Part shown: positions 9,478 to 16,693 of the stretch, in pieces
Numbering within the stretch: position 1 is the stretch's first letter
Layout: every line of letters begins with the position of its first letter
Source: Clostridiaceae bacterium
Lineage (GTDB): Bacteria > Bacillota > Clostridia > Peptostreptococcales > Peptostreptococcaceae
Assembly (NCBI GenBank): GCA_902362365.1
Contig: CABIVQ010000030.1
Location: 1-39,844 of the forward strand
Direction: 5' to 3'
DNA length: 39,844 bases
Program-made: the position numbers and the translations under genes
Notes under the pieces: generated by a model
What the model saw: the letters and a program-made list of their open reading frames with translations, nothing else
Database searches by the model: none
Told to the model about the DNA's origin: nothing

Positions 9478-10053
9478 ATGAAAAAGAATAAAACGATAGC
9501 ATATATGTTAGCAGCAACATTATTAGTAGGGGGAACTTTTTTAGGAACAAAGGCCTTATTTACAGATAAGATAGATACAGTAGGAGAATTAAGTATAAGT
9601 ACAGGAGATGTTGATGTAGAAGTTGTAGGAACAGAAGGTTGGATAATAACTCGTAATGGAGAAGATGAAAATGAGGGAACAACTGGTCCTGCAACATATG
9701 ACAACTTAAAGTATGGTGATGTGCTTACAAAAAAAATAAAAATAAAAAATGAAGGAACACTGAGAGCAATATTAACGTTAGATGAAAATTCTGATATACA
9801 AAAAAGTTTACCTGAAGGAATAGAATTTACAGCTAGTTTCAAAACAGAAGGGTTAGAAAATGCAAATGAAACTATATTTGAACCAGGACAAACAGGAGAT
9901 GTTGAATTAAAAATAGAGGTTACTGGATATTCAAGTCATAATGAGACTGAGAAAAGTATAAATAGTGATAATCAAGAGGCAGAAATTTTAAATTTAAAAG
10001 AAGGATTTGTTATAAATGCTAAACAAATAACAAAAGATACTGTTGTAAATTAA
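9478..10053 (+). CDS. TasA/camelysin-family protein with SipW-type signal peptide
   Basis: A 191-residue secreted protein of the TasA/CalY family, whose characterised members form biofilm matrix fibres (B. subtilis TasA) or surface proteases/fibres (B. cereus camelysin). Residues 1-28 are a hydrophobic signal peptide ending in the SipW-dependent context GTKALFTDK. The mature part begins with the family hallmark ELSISTGDVDVEV. A beta-rich region with KIKIKNEGTLRAILTL (the N-terminal Ig-like pattern) follows. The peptidase presumably responsible is encoded 2.2 kb downstream at 12253. Start is ATG 9478 behind GGGGGA. A terminator 14 bases after the stop could make this product more abundant than those of the following genes. 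Confidence 0.88.
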   Translation: MKKNKTIAYMLAATLLVGGTFLGTKALFTDKIDTVGELSISTGDVDVEVVGTEGWIITRNGEDENEGTTGPATYDNLKYGDVLTKKIKIKNEGTLRAILTLDENSDIQKSLPEGIEFTASFKTEGLENANETIFEPGQTGDVELKIEVTGYSSHNETEKSINSDNQEAEILNLKEGFVINAKQITKDTVVN

Positions 10054-10066
10054 TAAATATATAAAG

Positions 10067-10090
10067 GCACTCTAGTAATAGAGTGCTTTT
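10067..10090 (+). terminator. Internal terminator after the first TasA-like gene
   Basis: Stem GCACTCTA / TAGAGTGC with loop GTAA, then TTTT and G. The U tract is short, so readthrough into the LPQTG gene 20 bases later is plausible; this would grade expression within the locus. Confidence 0.7.
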
Positions 10091-10110
10091 GTTAAAAGTA
10101 GGTGATTATT

Positions 10111-10821
10111 ATGAAACTAAATAAGAAAATAATTCAAGTATTAACTATAACATCTATAATATCACTATTTCCAATAAGTTCATATGCCGATAACGATATA
10201 ACAATAGACCAATCGTTTACATATGAAGATGGATTATGGAAACCAGGAAGAATAGAGTCAAAAGACTTTTATATAAATAATAATAAAGAAAATGACATAA
10301 GTATAGATAGATTATATATGAGCCTAAAGTCGTCAGAATATTGGAAAACAGGTGAAGAATTAGATATTAATAGTAATAAATTTAAAGAATTTGCTAGATA
10401 TAGTACAGTTACCTTAAAGCATAACGATACTATATTATTTAAAGATAAATTTGAAAATCTTTTATCTGAAGATGGGATAAAGTTATCAAAAGATATAGAT
10501 ATAAAATCTAATAGTAAAGAATTATTAAACATGACTATAGATATGGATTTAGAAATGAATAATGATGCACAAGCACTTAATAATGTATTTACTATAGGCA
10601 TTGCATATAAAATGGATGAAAAACCAATGTCACCAATACAGCCAGAAAAACCCGTAACTCCAGATACAGATATTGATGGAGGTAGTTTAGATAGATTACC
10701 TCAAACAGGTGGAATTATAAATAGTTCTAGCTTAATAGTACTAGGTGCTGTTGTAATAGGTGCGGGTATTGTATTTAATAGAAAATCTAATGAAAAAGGA
10801 GGAGGTAAACACAATGAGTAG
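10111..10821 (+). CDS. LPQTG cell-wall-anchored surface protein
   Basis: A 236-residue protein with an ordinary Sec signal peptide (residues 1-26, ending ISSYA before DND, a signal peptidase I site rather than a SipW site). The middle is beta-rich and opens with DGLWKPGRIESKDFYI, a pattern seen in TasA-like and pilin-like modules. A proline-rich spacer (PIQPEKPVTPD) leads to the sortase signal LPQTG at residues 196-200, a hydrophobic segment and a basic tail. It should be linked to peptidoglycan by the sortase at 12765. I prefer ATG 10111; the GTG at 10102 lies within the AGGTGAT ribosome site. It overlaps the next gene by 8 bases, so the two are probably translated together. A role as wall anchor or fibre base is inference. 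Confidence 0.85.
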   Translation: MKLNKKIIQVLTITSIISLFPISSYADNDITIDQSFTYEDGLWKPGRIESKDFYINNNKENDISIDRLYMSLKSSEYWKTGEELDINSNKFKEFARYSTVTLKHNDTILFKDKFENLLSEDGIKLSKDIDIKSNSKELLNMTIDMDLEMNNDAQALNNVFTIGIAYKMDEKPMSPIQPEKPVTPDTDIDGGSLDRLPQTGGIINSSSLIVLGAVVIGAGIVFNRKSNEKGGGKHNE

Positions 10822-12199
10822 ACTAAGAAGATTAAAAGAAAGAAAAAGAAAAAATAAAATAAAAGCTGCTTCTTGTGGGTTAGCTCTAACTTTAGCAATA
10901 GGGTCAGCACAAGGTTTAGGAACTTATGCTTTGTTTACTGATACAGAGGATATAGCTAGTGAGTTAGCTATTAGTACTGGTGATGTTGATGTAGAAGTAA
11001 TTCATGACAATAATATACTTGAAAATGTAAAACCGGGTTCTATTAATCCATATAAGTACATTATTACTAATCGTGGTACACTAAGACAACAATTAAAATT
11101 AGATTTAGACATACCAACAACTTTAACTGATTCAACTTTAAATTCAGCACTAAGTTATCTTAAATCGAATATAAGCTACAGTGTTGACTTTGGAATAAAA
11201 CAACCAACAGAAGAAGGTTCAGAAGTAATACCTGTACCAAGCAATGAAGTTGGAGGAAGTGTAGCGAATATAGATAATATAAAATTATCATCAGAAAATC
11301 AAATATTAAAAAATAAATCAAATGATAATATATTTATATTAGAACCGGGTCAACAAATAACAGTTAATGCAACTATAAATATACCAAGTATGGATAAAAA
11401 AATTCAAGATGCTTTAAATAATATAGGAAATATAGAATTAGATGTAAGTGTAGAAGCTAGACAAATAAGCAATAATATAAATACATTTACTGATTATGGA
11501 TTTTATGATGTAGCTGTTCATAAAAATATTATAACTATAGATCAAAGGGAAGTAATAACTATAGCTATAGGTCAAAAGGCATACTTTACAAATGGTAGTG
11601 GAAATTCATTTAAGAAGCTATATATTCCAATTAATGTTAAATCAACAACTAGTGCAGTTACATTAGAAGCTAAAGTAGTATCTACTGGAAATGGAAATAA
11701 ACCTGTAGAAACAACTTATAAAGCAAAATATGGTAATTTTGATCCATACGGAGACTATATTTTAATAGAATCTACAAATAAGCAAGATGAGCTTCCATTC
11801 AAAGGAGTTGTAAATATAACAATCACAGTGACTGTGAAAGATGGTCAAAATGAAGAAAGCTATGATTTAGAATGTAATGTAACATTATTAAATGCAGGTA
11901 ACAATTGTACAGGTGATCATCCAGATCATGATGGCTCTGGAAATGGAGGAAAATGTCATGGTGAGGTAGTATATAGTGGTCATAAAGATGTTCTAAATAT
12001 ATATGAAGAACTAGAAACAGAATTAAAGTCTCCATTGATAATAGAATCATTAAAGCAGGAAGTTGAAAATATAGTTGAGCCAAATGTAGTAGAATCACAA
12101 AAGGAAGAAGTAGAAGAACCAAAAGATGAAATAATAGAAATACCAAGACAACCTGAAGTAATAGAGTCACTAAAAGAAAATGAAGATATACAAGAATAA
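10814..12199 (+). CDS. Large TasA-like protein with SipW-type signal and acidic tail
   Basis: A 461-residue secreted protein. The N-terminus is strongly basic (MSRLRRLKERKRKNK) and is followed by a hydrophobic stretch and the SipW-type context LGTYALFTDTED. The hallmark ELAISTGDVDVEV nearly repeats that of the gene at 9478. Residues up to about 235 form a TasA-like beta domain with an insertion; a second beta domain runs to about residue 370. Next comes a short Cys/His cluster (CTGDHPDHDG and GKCHG) and a Glu/Pro/Ile-rich tail with the repeated unit IESLK. There is no LPxTG. The ATG at 10814 follows GGAGGT, replacing a longer reading that starts at 10760 inside the previous gene. It could be a fibre cap, initiator or minor subunit; that is inference. 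Confidence 0.85.
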   Translation: MSRLRRLKERKRKNKIKAASCGLALTLAIGSAQGLGTYALFTDTEDIASELAISTGDVDVEVIHDNNILENVKPGSINPYKYIITNRGTLRQQLKLDLDIPTTLTDSTLNSALSYLKSNISYSVDFGIKQPTEEGSEVIPVPSNEVGGSVANIDNIKLSSENQILKNKSNDNIFILEPGQQITVNATINIPSMDKKIQDALNNIGNIELDVSVEARQISNNINTFTDYGFYDVAVHKNIITIDQREVITIAIGQKAYFTNGSGNSFKKLYIPINVKSTTSAVTLEAKVVSTGNGNKPVETTYKAKYGNFDPYGDYILIESTNKQDELPFKGVVNITITVTVKDGQNEESYDLECNVTLLNAGNNCTGDHPDHDGSGNGGKCHGEVVYSGHKDVLNIYEELETELKSPLIIESLKQEVENIVEPNVVESQKEEVEEPKDEIIEIPRQPEVIESLKENEDIQE

Positions 12200-12200
12200 A

Positions 12201-12240
12201 AAATAAAGTGATATCTATATTGATATCACTTTATTTTTTT
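12201..12240 (+). terminator. Terminator between the second TasA-like gene and sipW
   Basis: Perfect 15-base stem AAATAAAGTGATATC (12201-12215) / GATATCACTTTATTT (12222-12236) with a T run. The ribosome site AAAGGAG of the signal peptidase gene follows directly. Processing genes would be transcribed by readthrough, at a lower level than the substrates. Confidence 0.8.
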
Positions 12241-12252
12241 AAAGGAGTAAAA

Positions 12253-12750
12253 ATGGAAACTAAAATAATAGAAAAAAATAAAATAAACATATCAAAAATA
12301 TCAAATATATTTATATTTTTATTAGTATTAATACTAGGGTTAAACTTAATAACAACAAAGTCAGATAAACTATTTGAAATAATAGGATATAGAAGTTACA
12401 CAGTACTATCAGGAAGTATGGAACCAGAATTTTACCCAGGGGATATGGTAATAACAAAACATAAAAGTAAAACAAATATAAAAGTAAATGACATAGTAAC
12501 ATACAGAGATAATGATGGTGTGATAATTACTCATAGAATAATAAAAGAAACAACAGAAGGATACATAACAAAAGGTGATAATAACAATGTAGAAGACTCA
12601 GATATATTAACAGAAGATAATATAATAGGAGAAGTTAAGTTTAGTATACCTAAATTAGGATATATAATGAATTTCTTATCAAAACCTATGACAGTAGCAG
12701 TTGAAATGATTTTATTATCTATATTTATATTCTTTTATTATAAGGACTAA
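12253..12750 (+). CDS. sipW: SipW-type (ER-type) signal peptidase I
   Basis: A 165-residue membrane signal peptidase of family S26B. In B. subtilis the orthologue SipW matures TasA and TapA. The nucleophile is Ser55 in VLSGSMEP and the general base is His94 in IITHRI, that is a Ser-His dyad of the ER/archaeal kind, not the Ser-Lys of usual bacterial SPases. The conserved GDNN follows at 108-111. Membrane segments lie at about residues 17-35 and 145-162. An upstream reading from 12208 lacks a ribosome site, so ATG 12253 behind AAAGGAG is used. Its likely substrates are the two proteins with ALFTD-type signals just upstream. Confidence 0.93.
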   Translation: METKIIEKNKINISKISNIFIFLLVLILGLNLITTKSDKLFEIIGYRSYTVLSGSMEPEFYPGDMVITKHKSKTNIKVNDIVTYRDNDGVIITHRIIKETTEGYITKGDNNNVEDSDILTEDNIIGEVKFSIPKLGYIMNFLSKPMTVAVEMILLSIFIFFYYKD

Positions 12751-12764
12751 AAGGTGATAAAAAT

Positions 12765-13325
12765 ATGAAAAAAATAATAGGAAAATCACTTATAATTTTA
12801 GGCGTATGCATTATATCATTAGTACTATATATAAACTATAATACATCTAAAGAAAATAAAGAAATGATAGAGCAGTATAAGAGTGCAATTAGTAATGAAA
12901 ATTTAAACCAAGATGAATATAAAATAGGAGATGTAATAGGAATATTAAAAATTCCTAAAATAAATATAGAAGTAGCTTTAAAACGAGGAGTAAGTGATGA
13001 AATACTAGATACTGCTATTGGTCATTTTGAGAATACACCAATGCCAGGAGAGTATGGTAATTTTGCAGTAGCAGGGCATAGAGCATATACAAAAAATAAA
13101 TTCTTTTCTAACTTAGACAAAGTAGAAATTGGAGATGAAATAAATATACTACAAAATGAAACTAACCATAAGTACATAGTAAATAGTATAGAAGTAGTAA
13201 CACCAGATAGAGTAGATGTGGTGGAATCTAAAGATATGGATAAAAAGGAAATAACTTTAGTAACATGTACACCTAAGTATGTAGGTAGTCATAGGCTTAT
13301 AGTTAAGGGTACATACGTAGAATAG
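12765..13325 (+). CDS. Sortase, probably class D
   Basis: A 186-residue membrane-anchored transpeptidase (N-terminal membrane segment at about residues 5-24). The catalytic triad is visible: His105 in VAGHRAY, Cys168 in TLVTCTP and Arg177 in SHRLIV. The GxLxIPKI strand and MPGEYGNF context agree with class D sortases of Bacilli and Clostridia. It cleaves LPxTG-type signals between Thr and Gly and attaches the protein to the wall. The only visible substrate here is the LPQTG protein at 10111. It starts 14 bases after sipW and ends the locus at a strong terminator. Class assignment rests on motif look only. Confidence 0.92.
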   Translation: MKKIIGKSLIILGVCIISLVLYINYNTSKENKEMIEQYKSAISNENLNQDEYKIGDVIGILKIPKINIEVALKRGVSDEILDTAIGHFENTPMPGEYGNFAVAGHRAYTKNKFFSNLDKVEIGDEINILQNETNHKYIVNSIEVVTPDRVDVVESKDMDKKEITLVTCTPKYVGSHRLIVKGTYVE

Positions 13326-13340
13326 AATATAAAATAAAAT

Positions 13341-13374
13341 AAAATGGCTACCTTAAGTATAAGGTAGCCATTTT
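13341..13374. terminator. Bidirectional terminator after the sortase gene
   Basis: Perfect 15-base stem AAAATGGCTACCTTA / TAAGGTAGCCATTTT with loop AGTA. It also overlaps the stop of the convergent small gene at 13373, so both transcripts can end here. Confidence 0.88.
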
Positions 13375-13558
13375 ATATATTAAGCATCATTATATCTCCA
13401 AGTTGAGAGTTTATAAATTTTAATTTATCAAAATCTGATATGCCATCTTCATCTAATATAAGTCTTATTGATTTTAAAGCACTTTTTAATTTAAATTCCT
13501 CTTCTCTTTGTAATTCAAGAATGCCTTCAACTATATTTTGTCTATTTAACTCTATCAT
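13373..13558 (-). CDS. Small helical protein, unknown function
   Basis: A 61-residue highly charged protein that is helical throughout (EGILELQREEEFKLKSALKSIR), probably a short coiled coil or helical hairpin. No signal peptide or membrane segment and no family I recognise. ATG 13558 is preceded by AGGGGG at a good distance; a longer reading from 13618 lacks a ribosome site. It is transcribed toward the sortase gene. Confidence 0.6.
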   Translation of the reverse strand: MIELNRQNIVEGILELQREEEFKLKSALKSIRLILDEDGISDFDKLKFINSQLGDIMMLNI

Positions 13559-13626
13559 ATCTATACCCCCTATAATATATTTATCTAAATTATGGACATA
13601 AATAGAAAAAATATACATAAAAAAAA

Positions 13627-13658
13627 CTGTAAGCTATTAATTATTTTATAGCTTACAG
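13627..13658 (-). terminator. Terminator of the DUF3298 gene
   Basis: Stem CTGTAAGCTAT (13627-13637) / ATAGCTTACAG (13648-13658), with a run of A on the plus strand to its left that is a T run on the minus strand. It ends the transcript of the gene at 13693-14421. Confidence 0.8.
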
Positions 13659-13692
13659 CTTTTAGGTTGATTTATGCAAATAGACTAAATTT

Positions 13693-14421
13693 TTATCTTC
13701 TATAAATTCTTCTGTTAACATTTGTAGCATTACAATAAAATCTAGTATTTATATAAGGTGCAAATTTACTAAATGTTAATTTAAATTTAGAAGTTCTGAA
13801 TTCTTCTTTAGCAAGTTCTCCAGCATCAAAATAAACTACTAAACCGTCATTTTCAATATAAAATGCTTGATCATCAGTGATAAAAAATTCGACATTCTCA
13901 AAGTATAAATCTTTATTTTGGTTTATTTTATAATTTACATAATCAGTAATAACTTTTATATAATCTACACCTGGATTAAATATATCTTTTAAAGTTATTT
14001 TATTTCCAGTAAGTAAATCATAATTATAGTTATACAATGTATCGTATTTAGGTAATGTATTACCGGAAAAACCTAATACATTAACAATAACACTAAGTAA
14101 ATGATTTTTATTAAAGGCAACTGCAAAATTAGAAAATGCGCTATAAATTCTTTTTTCTTCGGGATTATTATCAGCAACAGTTGAGTTATAATCCTGTTCT
14201 TCTTGTGCAAGTCCATCCCTAAAATCATTAACCTCTTGTTTTATAAGATTACTTATATTATTTAATATAGATGGATTTGCGAAGAAATAGCCGGTATTAA
14301 AATTAAAGAAAGCTGGATATTGAATGTTATAGTAAAAAGTAGAGTTTCTAGAAAACTCTTCATTAAAATCAGTATAAATAAGATTATACAGACAGTTACT
14401 TTCAGGTTGAGAATTAGCCAC
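13693..14421 (-). CDS. PdaC/RsiV-like DUF4163-DUF3298 protein without membrane anchor
   Basis: A 242-residue protein whose C-terminal half fits DUF3298: the LLTGNKITLKDIF turn, a helix, then FENVEFFITDDQAFYIEND and the beta hairpin GLVVYFDAGELA. The N-terminal half fits the companion DUF4163 region. In characterised proteins this pair forms the extracellular part of RsiV, the lysozyme-sensing anti-sigma factor, and the non-catalytic part of the deacetylase PdaC. This copy starts directly at the domain: no signal peptide, membrane segment, anti-sigma domain or polysaccharide deacetylase domain. Start is GTG 14421 behind AGGGGG. It may be a cytoplasmic or spore protein; function unknown. Confidence 0.7.
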   Translation of the reverse strand: MANSQPESNCLYNLIYTDFNEEFSRNSTFYYNIQYPAFFNFNTGYFFANPSILNNISNLIKQEVNDFRDGLAQEEQDYNSTVADNNPEEKRIYSAFSNFAVAFNKNHLLSVIVNVLGFSGNTLPKYDTLYNYNYDLLTGNKITLKDIFNPGVDYIKVITDYVNYKINQNKDLYFENVEFFITDDQAFYIENDGLVVYFDAGELAKEEFRTSKFKLTFSKFAPYINTRFYCNATNVNRRIYRR

Positions 14422-14616
14422 AAAGAATCCCCCTTTATTTAGATTATCAATTACAATATAATATGCTATGAAAAATTAAATTATTAATAATGAAATAAAT
14501 AAAATAATGTTAGTAATAAAGCAAATGAAAGTATATAAACTATTTAAAAGAGCGAAAATATAACTAAATATGGTATAATACATAAGATTGAAAAGAAATT
14601 TAGCAGGAGGAATATG

Positions 14617-15489
14617 ATGTTAATATTAGCAGATAAATGGAAAGATTATGAACTTATAGATATGGGTAACGGAGAAAAATTAGAGCGTTGGGGAGATATA
14701 GTATTAAGAAGACCAGATCCTCAAGTTATGTGGCCGATAAGAAATGAAAGTGGACTATGGAAAAACCCACATGGACACTATCATAGAAGTGCAAAGGGTG
14801 GTGGACACTGGGAGACTAAGAAAAAATACCCAGAAAGATGGACTGTAAGCTATAAAGAATTAAAATTTAATATAAGTCCAACTGGATTTAAACATACAGG
14901 TTTATTCCCAGAGCAAGCAGCTAACTGGGATTGGTCAATGGATAAAATCAGAAATGCAGGAAGACCAATAAAGGTGTTAAACCTTTTTGCTTATACGGGA
15001 GGAGCAACAGTAGCATGTGCAGCAGCAGGAGCTGAAGTTTGTCATGTTGATGCATCTAAAGGTATGGTTACTTGGGCAAAAGAAAACTTACATACATCAG
15101 GATTAGGTGATAGAAAAGTAAGATTTATAGTAGATGATGTTGTGAAGTTTGTTGAAAGGGAAATAAGAAGAGGAAACAAATATGATGCTATAATAATGGA
15201 TCCACCATCTTACGGAAGAGGACCTAAGGGAGAAGTATGGCAAATAGAAGAAAAATTATATGGATTAGTAGATTTATGTACTAAGGTATTATCAGATAAT
15301 CCTTTATTCTTCTTAATAAACTCATATACAACAGGTTTATCACCTATAATATTAGAACATATATTAGATGCAACTGTAGCTAGAAAAGCTAAAGGTGGAA
15401 AAATATATGGCGGAGAAATAGGAATACCAACATCAAGAGACGGAAAAGTTCTTCCATGTGGAATATTTGGAAGATGGGAGAGTAAATAA
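14617..15489 (+). CDS. Class I SAM-dependent methyltransferase, RlmI/RlmK-like
   Basis: A 290-residue Rossmann-fold methyltransferase. SAM-binding motif I is LNLFAYTGGATVACAAAGA, the acidic ribose contact is HVDASKG, and the catalytic motif IV is MDPPSYGRG. These match the YccW/RlmI-RlmK family that methylates cytosine or guanine in 23S rRNA, but the PUA and THUMP parts of those proteins are missing, so rRNA is only the likely target. Two ATG codons lie in tandem; the second at 14617 sits better behind AGGAGG than 14614. The stop codon shares one base with the start of the next gene, a pseudouridine synthase, suggesting coupled translation and a shared RNA-modification role. Confidence 0.85.
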   Translation: MLILADKWKDYELIDMGNGEKLERWGDIVLRRPDPQVMWPIRNESGLWKNPHGHYHRSAKGGGHWETKKKYPERWTVSYKELKFNISPTGFKHTGLFPEQAANWDWSMDKIRNAGRPIKVLNLFAYTGGATVACAAAGAEVCHVDASKGMVTWAKENLHTSGLGDRKVRFIVDDVVKFVEREIRRGNKYDAIIMDPPSYGRGPKGEVWQIEEKLYGLVDLCTKVLSDNPLFFLINSYTTGLSPIILEHILDATVARKAKGGKIYGGEIGIPTSRDGKVLPCGIFGRWESK

Positions 15490-16163
15490 TGGTAAAAGTC
15501 ATATATGAAGATAATCACTTATTAGTAGTAGAAAAACCTGTGAATATACTGTCTCAAGGTGATGATACTAATGATAAGGACATGGTTAATCTTCTGAAAA
15601 ACTATGTAAAAGAAAAATATAATAAGCCAGGTAATGTGTTTATTGGATTAGTACATAGATTAGATAGACCTGTTGGAGGAGTAATGGTATTTGCTAAAAC
15701 TTCAAAAGCAGCATCTAGGTTATCAGAGCAAGTAAGAAATAAAAGTTTTAAAAAGACTTATAGAGCTGTTATTCATGGGACAATGAATAAAAAGGAAGAC
15801 ACTTTGAAAGACTACCTTTATAAAAATAAGAAGACTAATATGGTTAGCGTTGTAAATAAGAATCACAAAGAAGCTAAAAATGCAGAATTAGATTATGAAA
15901 CTTTACAAAGTAAAAATAACTTTAGTCTCGTTCAAATAGATTTGAAGACCGGAAGGCCACATCAAATAAGAGTGCAATTTGCAAGCAGAAAGCATCCTTT
16001 ATTTGGTGATCAAAGATATGGCCAAGATGTAAATAAAGTAGGCCAACAAATAGCGCTATGGTCCTACAAAATAGAGATAACGCATCCTACAACTAAAGAA
16101 AAAATGGAGTTTATATGTGAACCTCCAAAAGAATACCCATGGGATTTATTTAGTAAATTATAG
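15489..16163 (+). CDS. RluA-family pseudouridine synthase
   Basis: Isomerises uridine to pseudouridine in rRNA or tRNA. The 224 residues contain only the catalytic domain, without the N-terminal S4 domain of RluC/RluD. The catalytic Asp is in HRLDRPVGGVMVFAKT; the following KTYRAV and LKTGRPHQIRVQFA are the other family motifs. The start ATG overlaps the methyltransferase stop by one base (TAATG). The exact target site cannot be told from the sequence. The long hairpin that follows probably ends this operon. Confidence 0.93.
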   Translation: MVKVIYEDNHLLVVEKPVNILSQGDDTNDKDMVNLLKNYVKEKYNKPGNVFIGLVHRLDRPVGGVMVFAKTSKAASRLSEQVRNKSFKKTYRAVIHGTMNKKEDTLKDYLYKNKKTNMVSVVNKNHKEAKNAELDYETLQSKNNFSLVQIDLKTGRPHQIRVQFASRKHPLFGDQRYGQDVNKVGQQIALWSYKIEITHPTTKEKMEFICEPPKEYPWDLFSKL

Positions 16164-16320
16164 GGCTGTTTAAAATAAGCATTTAGATAATTCGGGGCGT
16201 AGGTGGAAAAATAATTTTTATTTCATGCAGCTGGAAAGATGCTGCAAATGGAATAAAAATTATTTTCCACCTTACACCCTTGAGAATTTCCTAAATCTAT
16301 TTTAAATACGTCCTTTTTTT
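16164..16320. repeat. 150-base near-perfect hairpin, MITE-like element or giant terminator
   Basis: The left arm (16164-16231) and right arm (16241-16313) pair over nearly their full length with a few small bulges. The inner part is closest to perfect: GGTGGAAAAATAATTTTTAT on the left against ATAAAAATTATTTTCCACC on the right, capped by GCAGC TGGAAAGAT GCTGC. The outer parts pair TTTAAAATA with TATTTTAAA and end in GGGCTG versus TACGTCC. A T run (16314-16320) follows, so as RNA it can terminate the rluA transcript. The size and outer inverted repeats also fit a non-autonomous mobile repeat. No clear target duplication is seen. Confidence 0.7.
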
Positions 16321-16344
16321 ATTTAGGATGTGGAATAAAATTTG

Positions 16345-16479
16345 TTATATATGAACTAAATCTTGGAGATTTAGGTCTTCGTTATTATTATTTAAGCATA
16401 TACCGTTTGTTAGAAAGTAAAATACAAATGTTAATATAAAAGGGAATAGTAATATAATTGTTAATATTAAACCTGACAT
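16345..16479 (-). CDS. 44-residue small membrane protein
   Basis: Minus-strand ORF from ATG 16479 to TAA 16345, preceded by a strong AGGAGGTATCACA ribosome site. The product is a single hydrophobic segment (about residues 3-24, ILTIILLFPFILTFVFYF) and a short polar Asn/Asp-rich tail ending NLQDLVHI. It is convergent with rluA and lies next to the long hairpin. I recognise no family. The ribosome site and the membrane-helix composition are the main reasons for believing it. Confidence 0.55.
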   Translation of the reverse strand: MSGLILTIILLFPFILTFVFYFLTNGICLNNNNEDLNLQDLVHI

Positions 16480-16693
16480 TGTGATACCTCCTGTAAACTT
16501 ATTTTATTTGTCGTGAGATTTATTATATCAGGCTGGTGCTAAAAAAGCCTTACGGTAAGATTGATTTTAGATTACTGTTTTGTAAGTTTAAAAATAAAAT
16601 ATATTTATAATTAAATATCAAAATTTTGTTTAAACTATTAGAGTACTGTAAGATAATTAATTAAAAATAAAAATTAATAATGAGGATTTGAGT

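Noticed and set aside
10760..10813. Earlier in-frame start for the second TasA-like gene
   Set aside because: It lies within the LPQTG gene without its own ribosome site; ATG 10814 behind GGAGGT gives the proper basic, hydrophobic SipW-type signal.
11823..12170. Long minus-strand open frame opposite the second TasA-like gene
   Set aside because: Leu- and His-rich low-complexity product caused by the Glu/Pro-rich repeat on the plus strand; no ribosome site.
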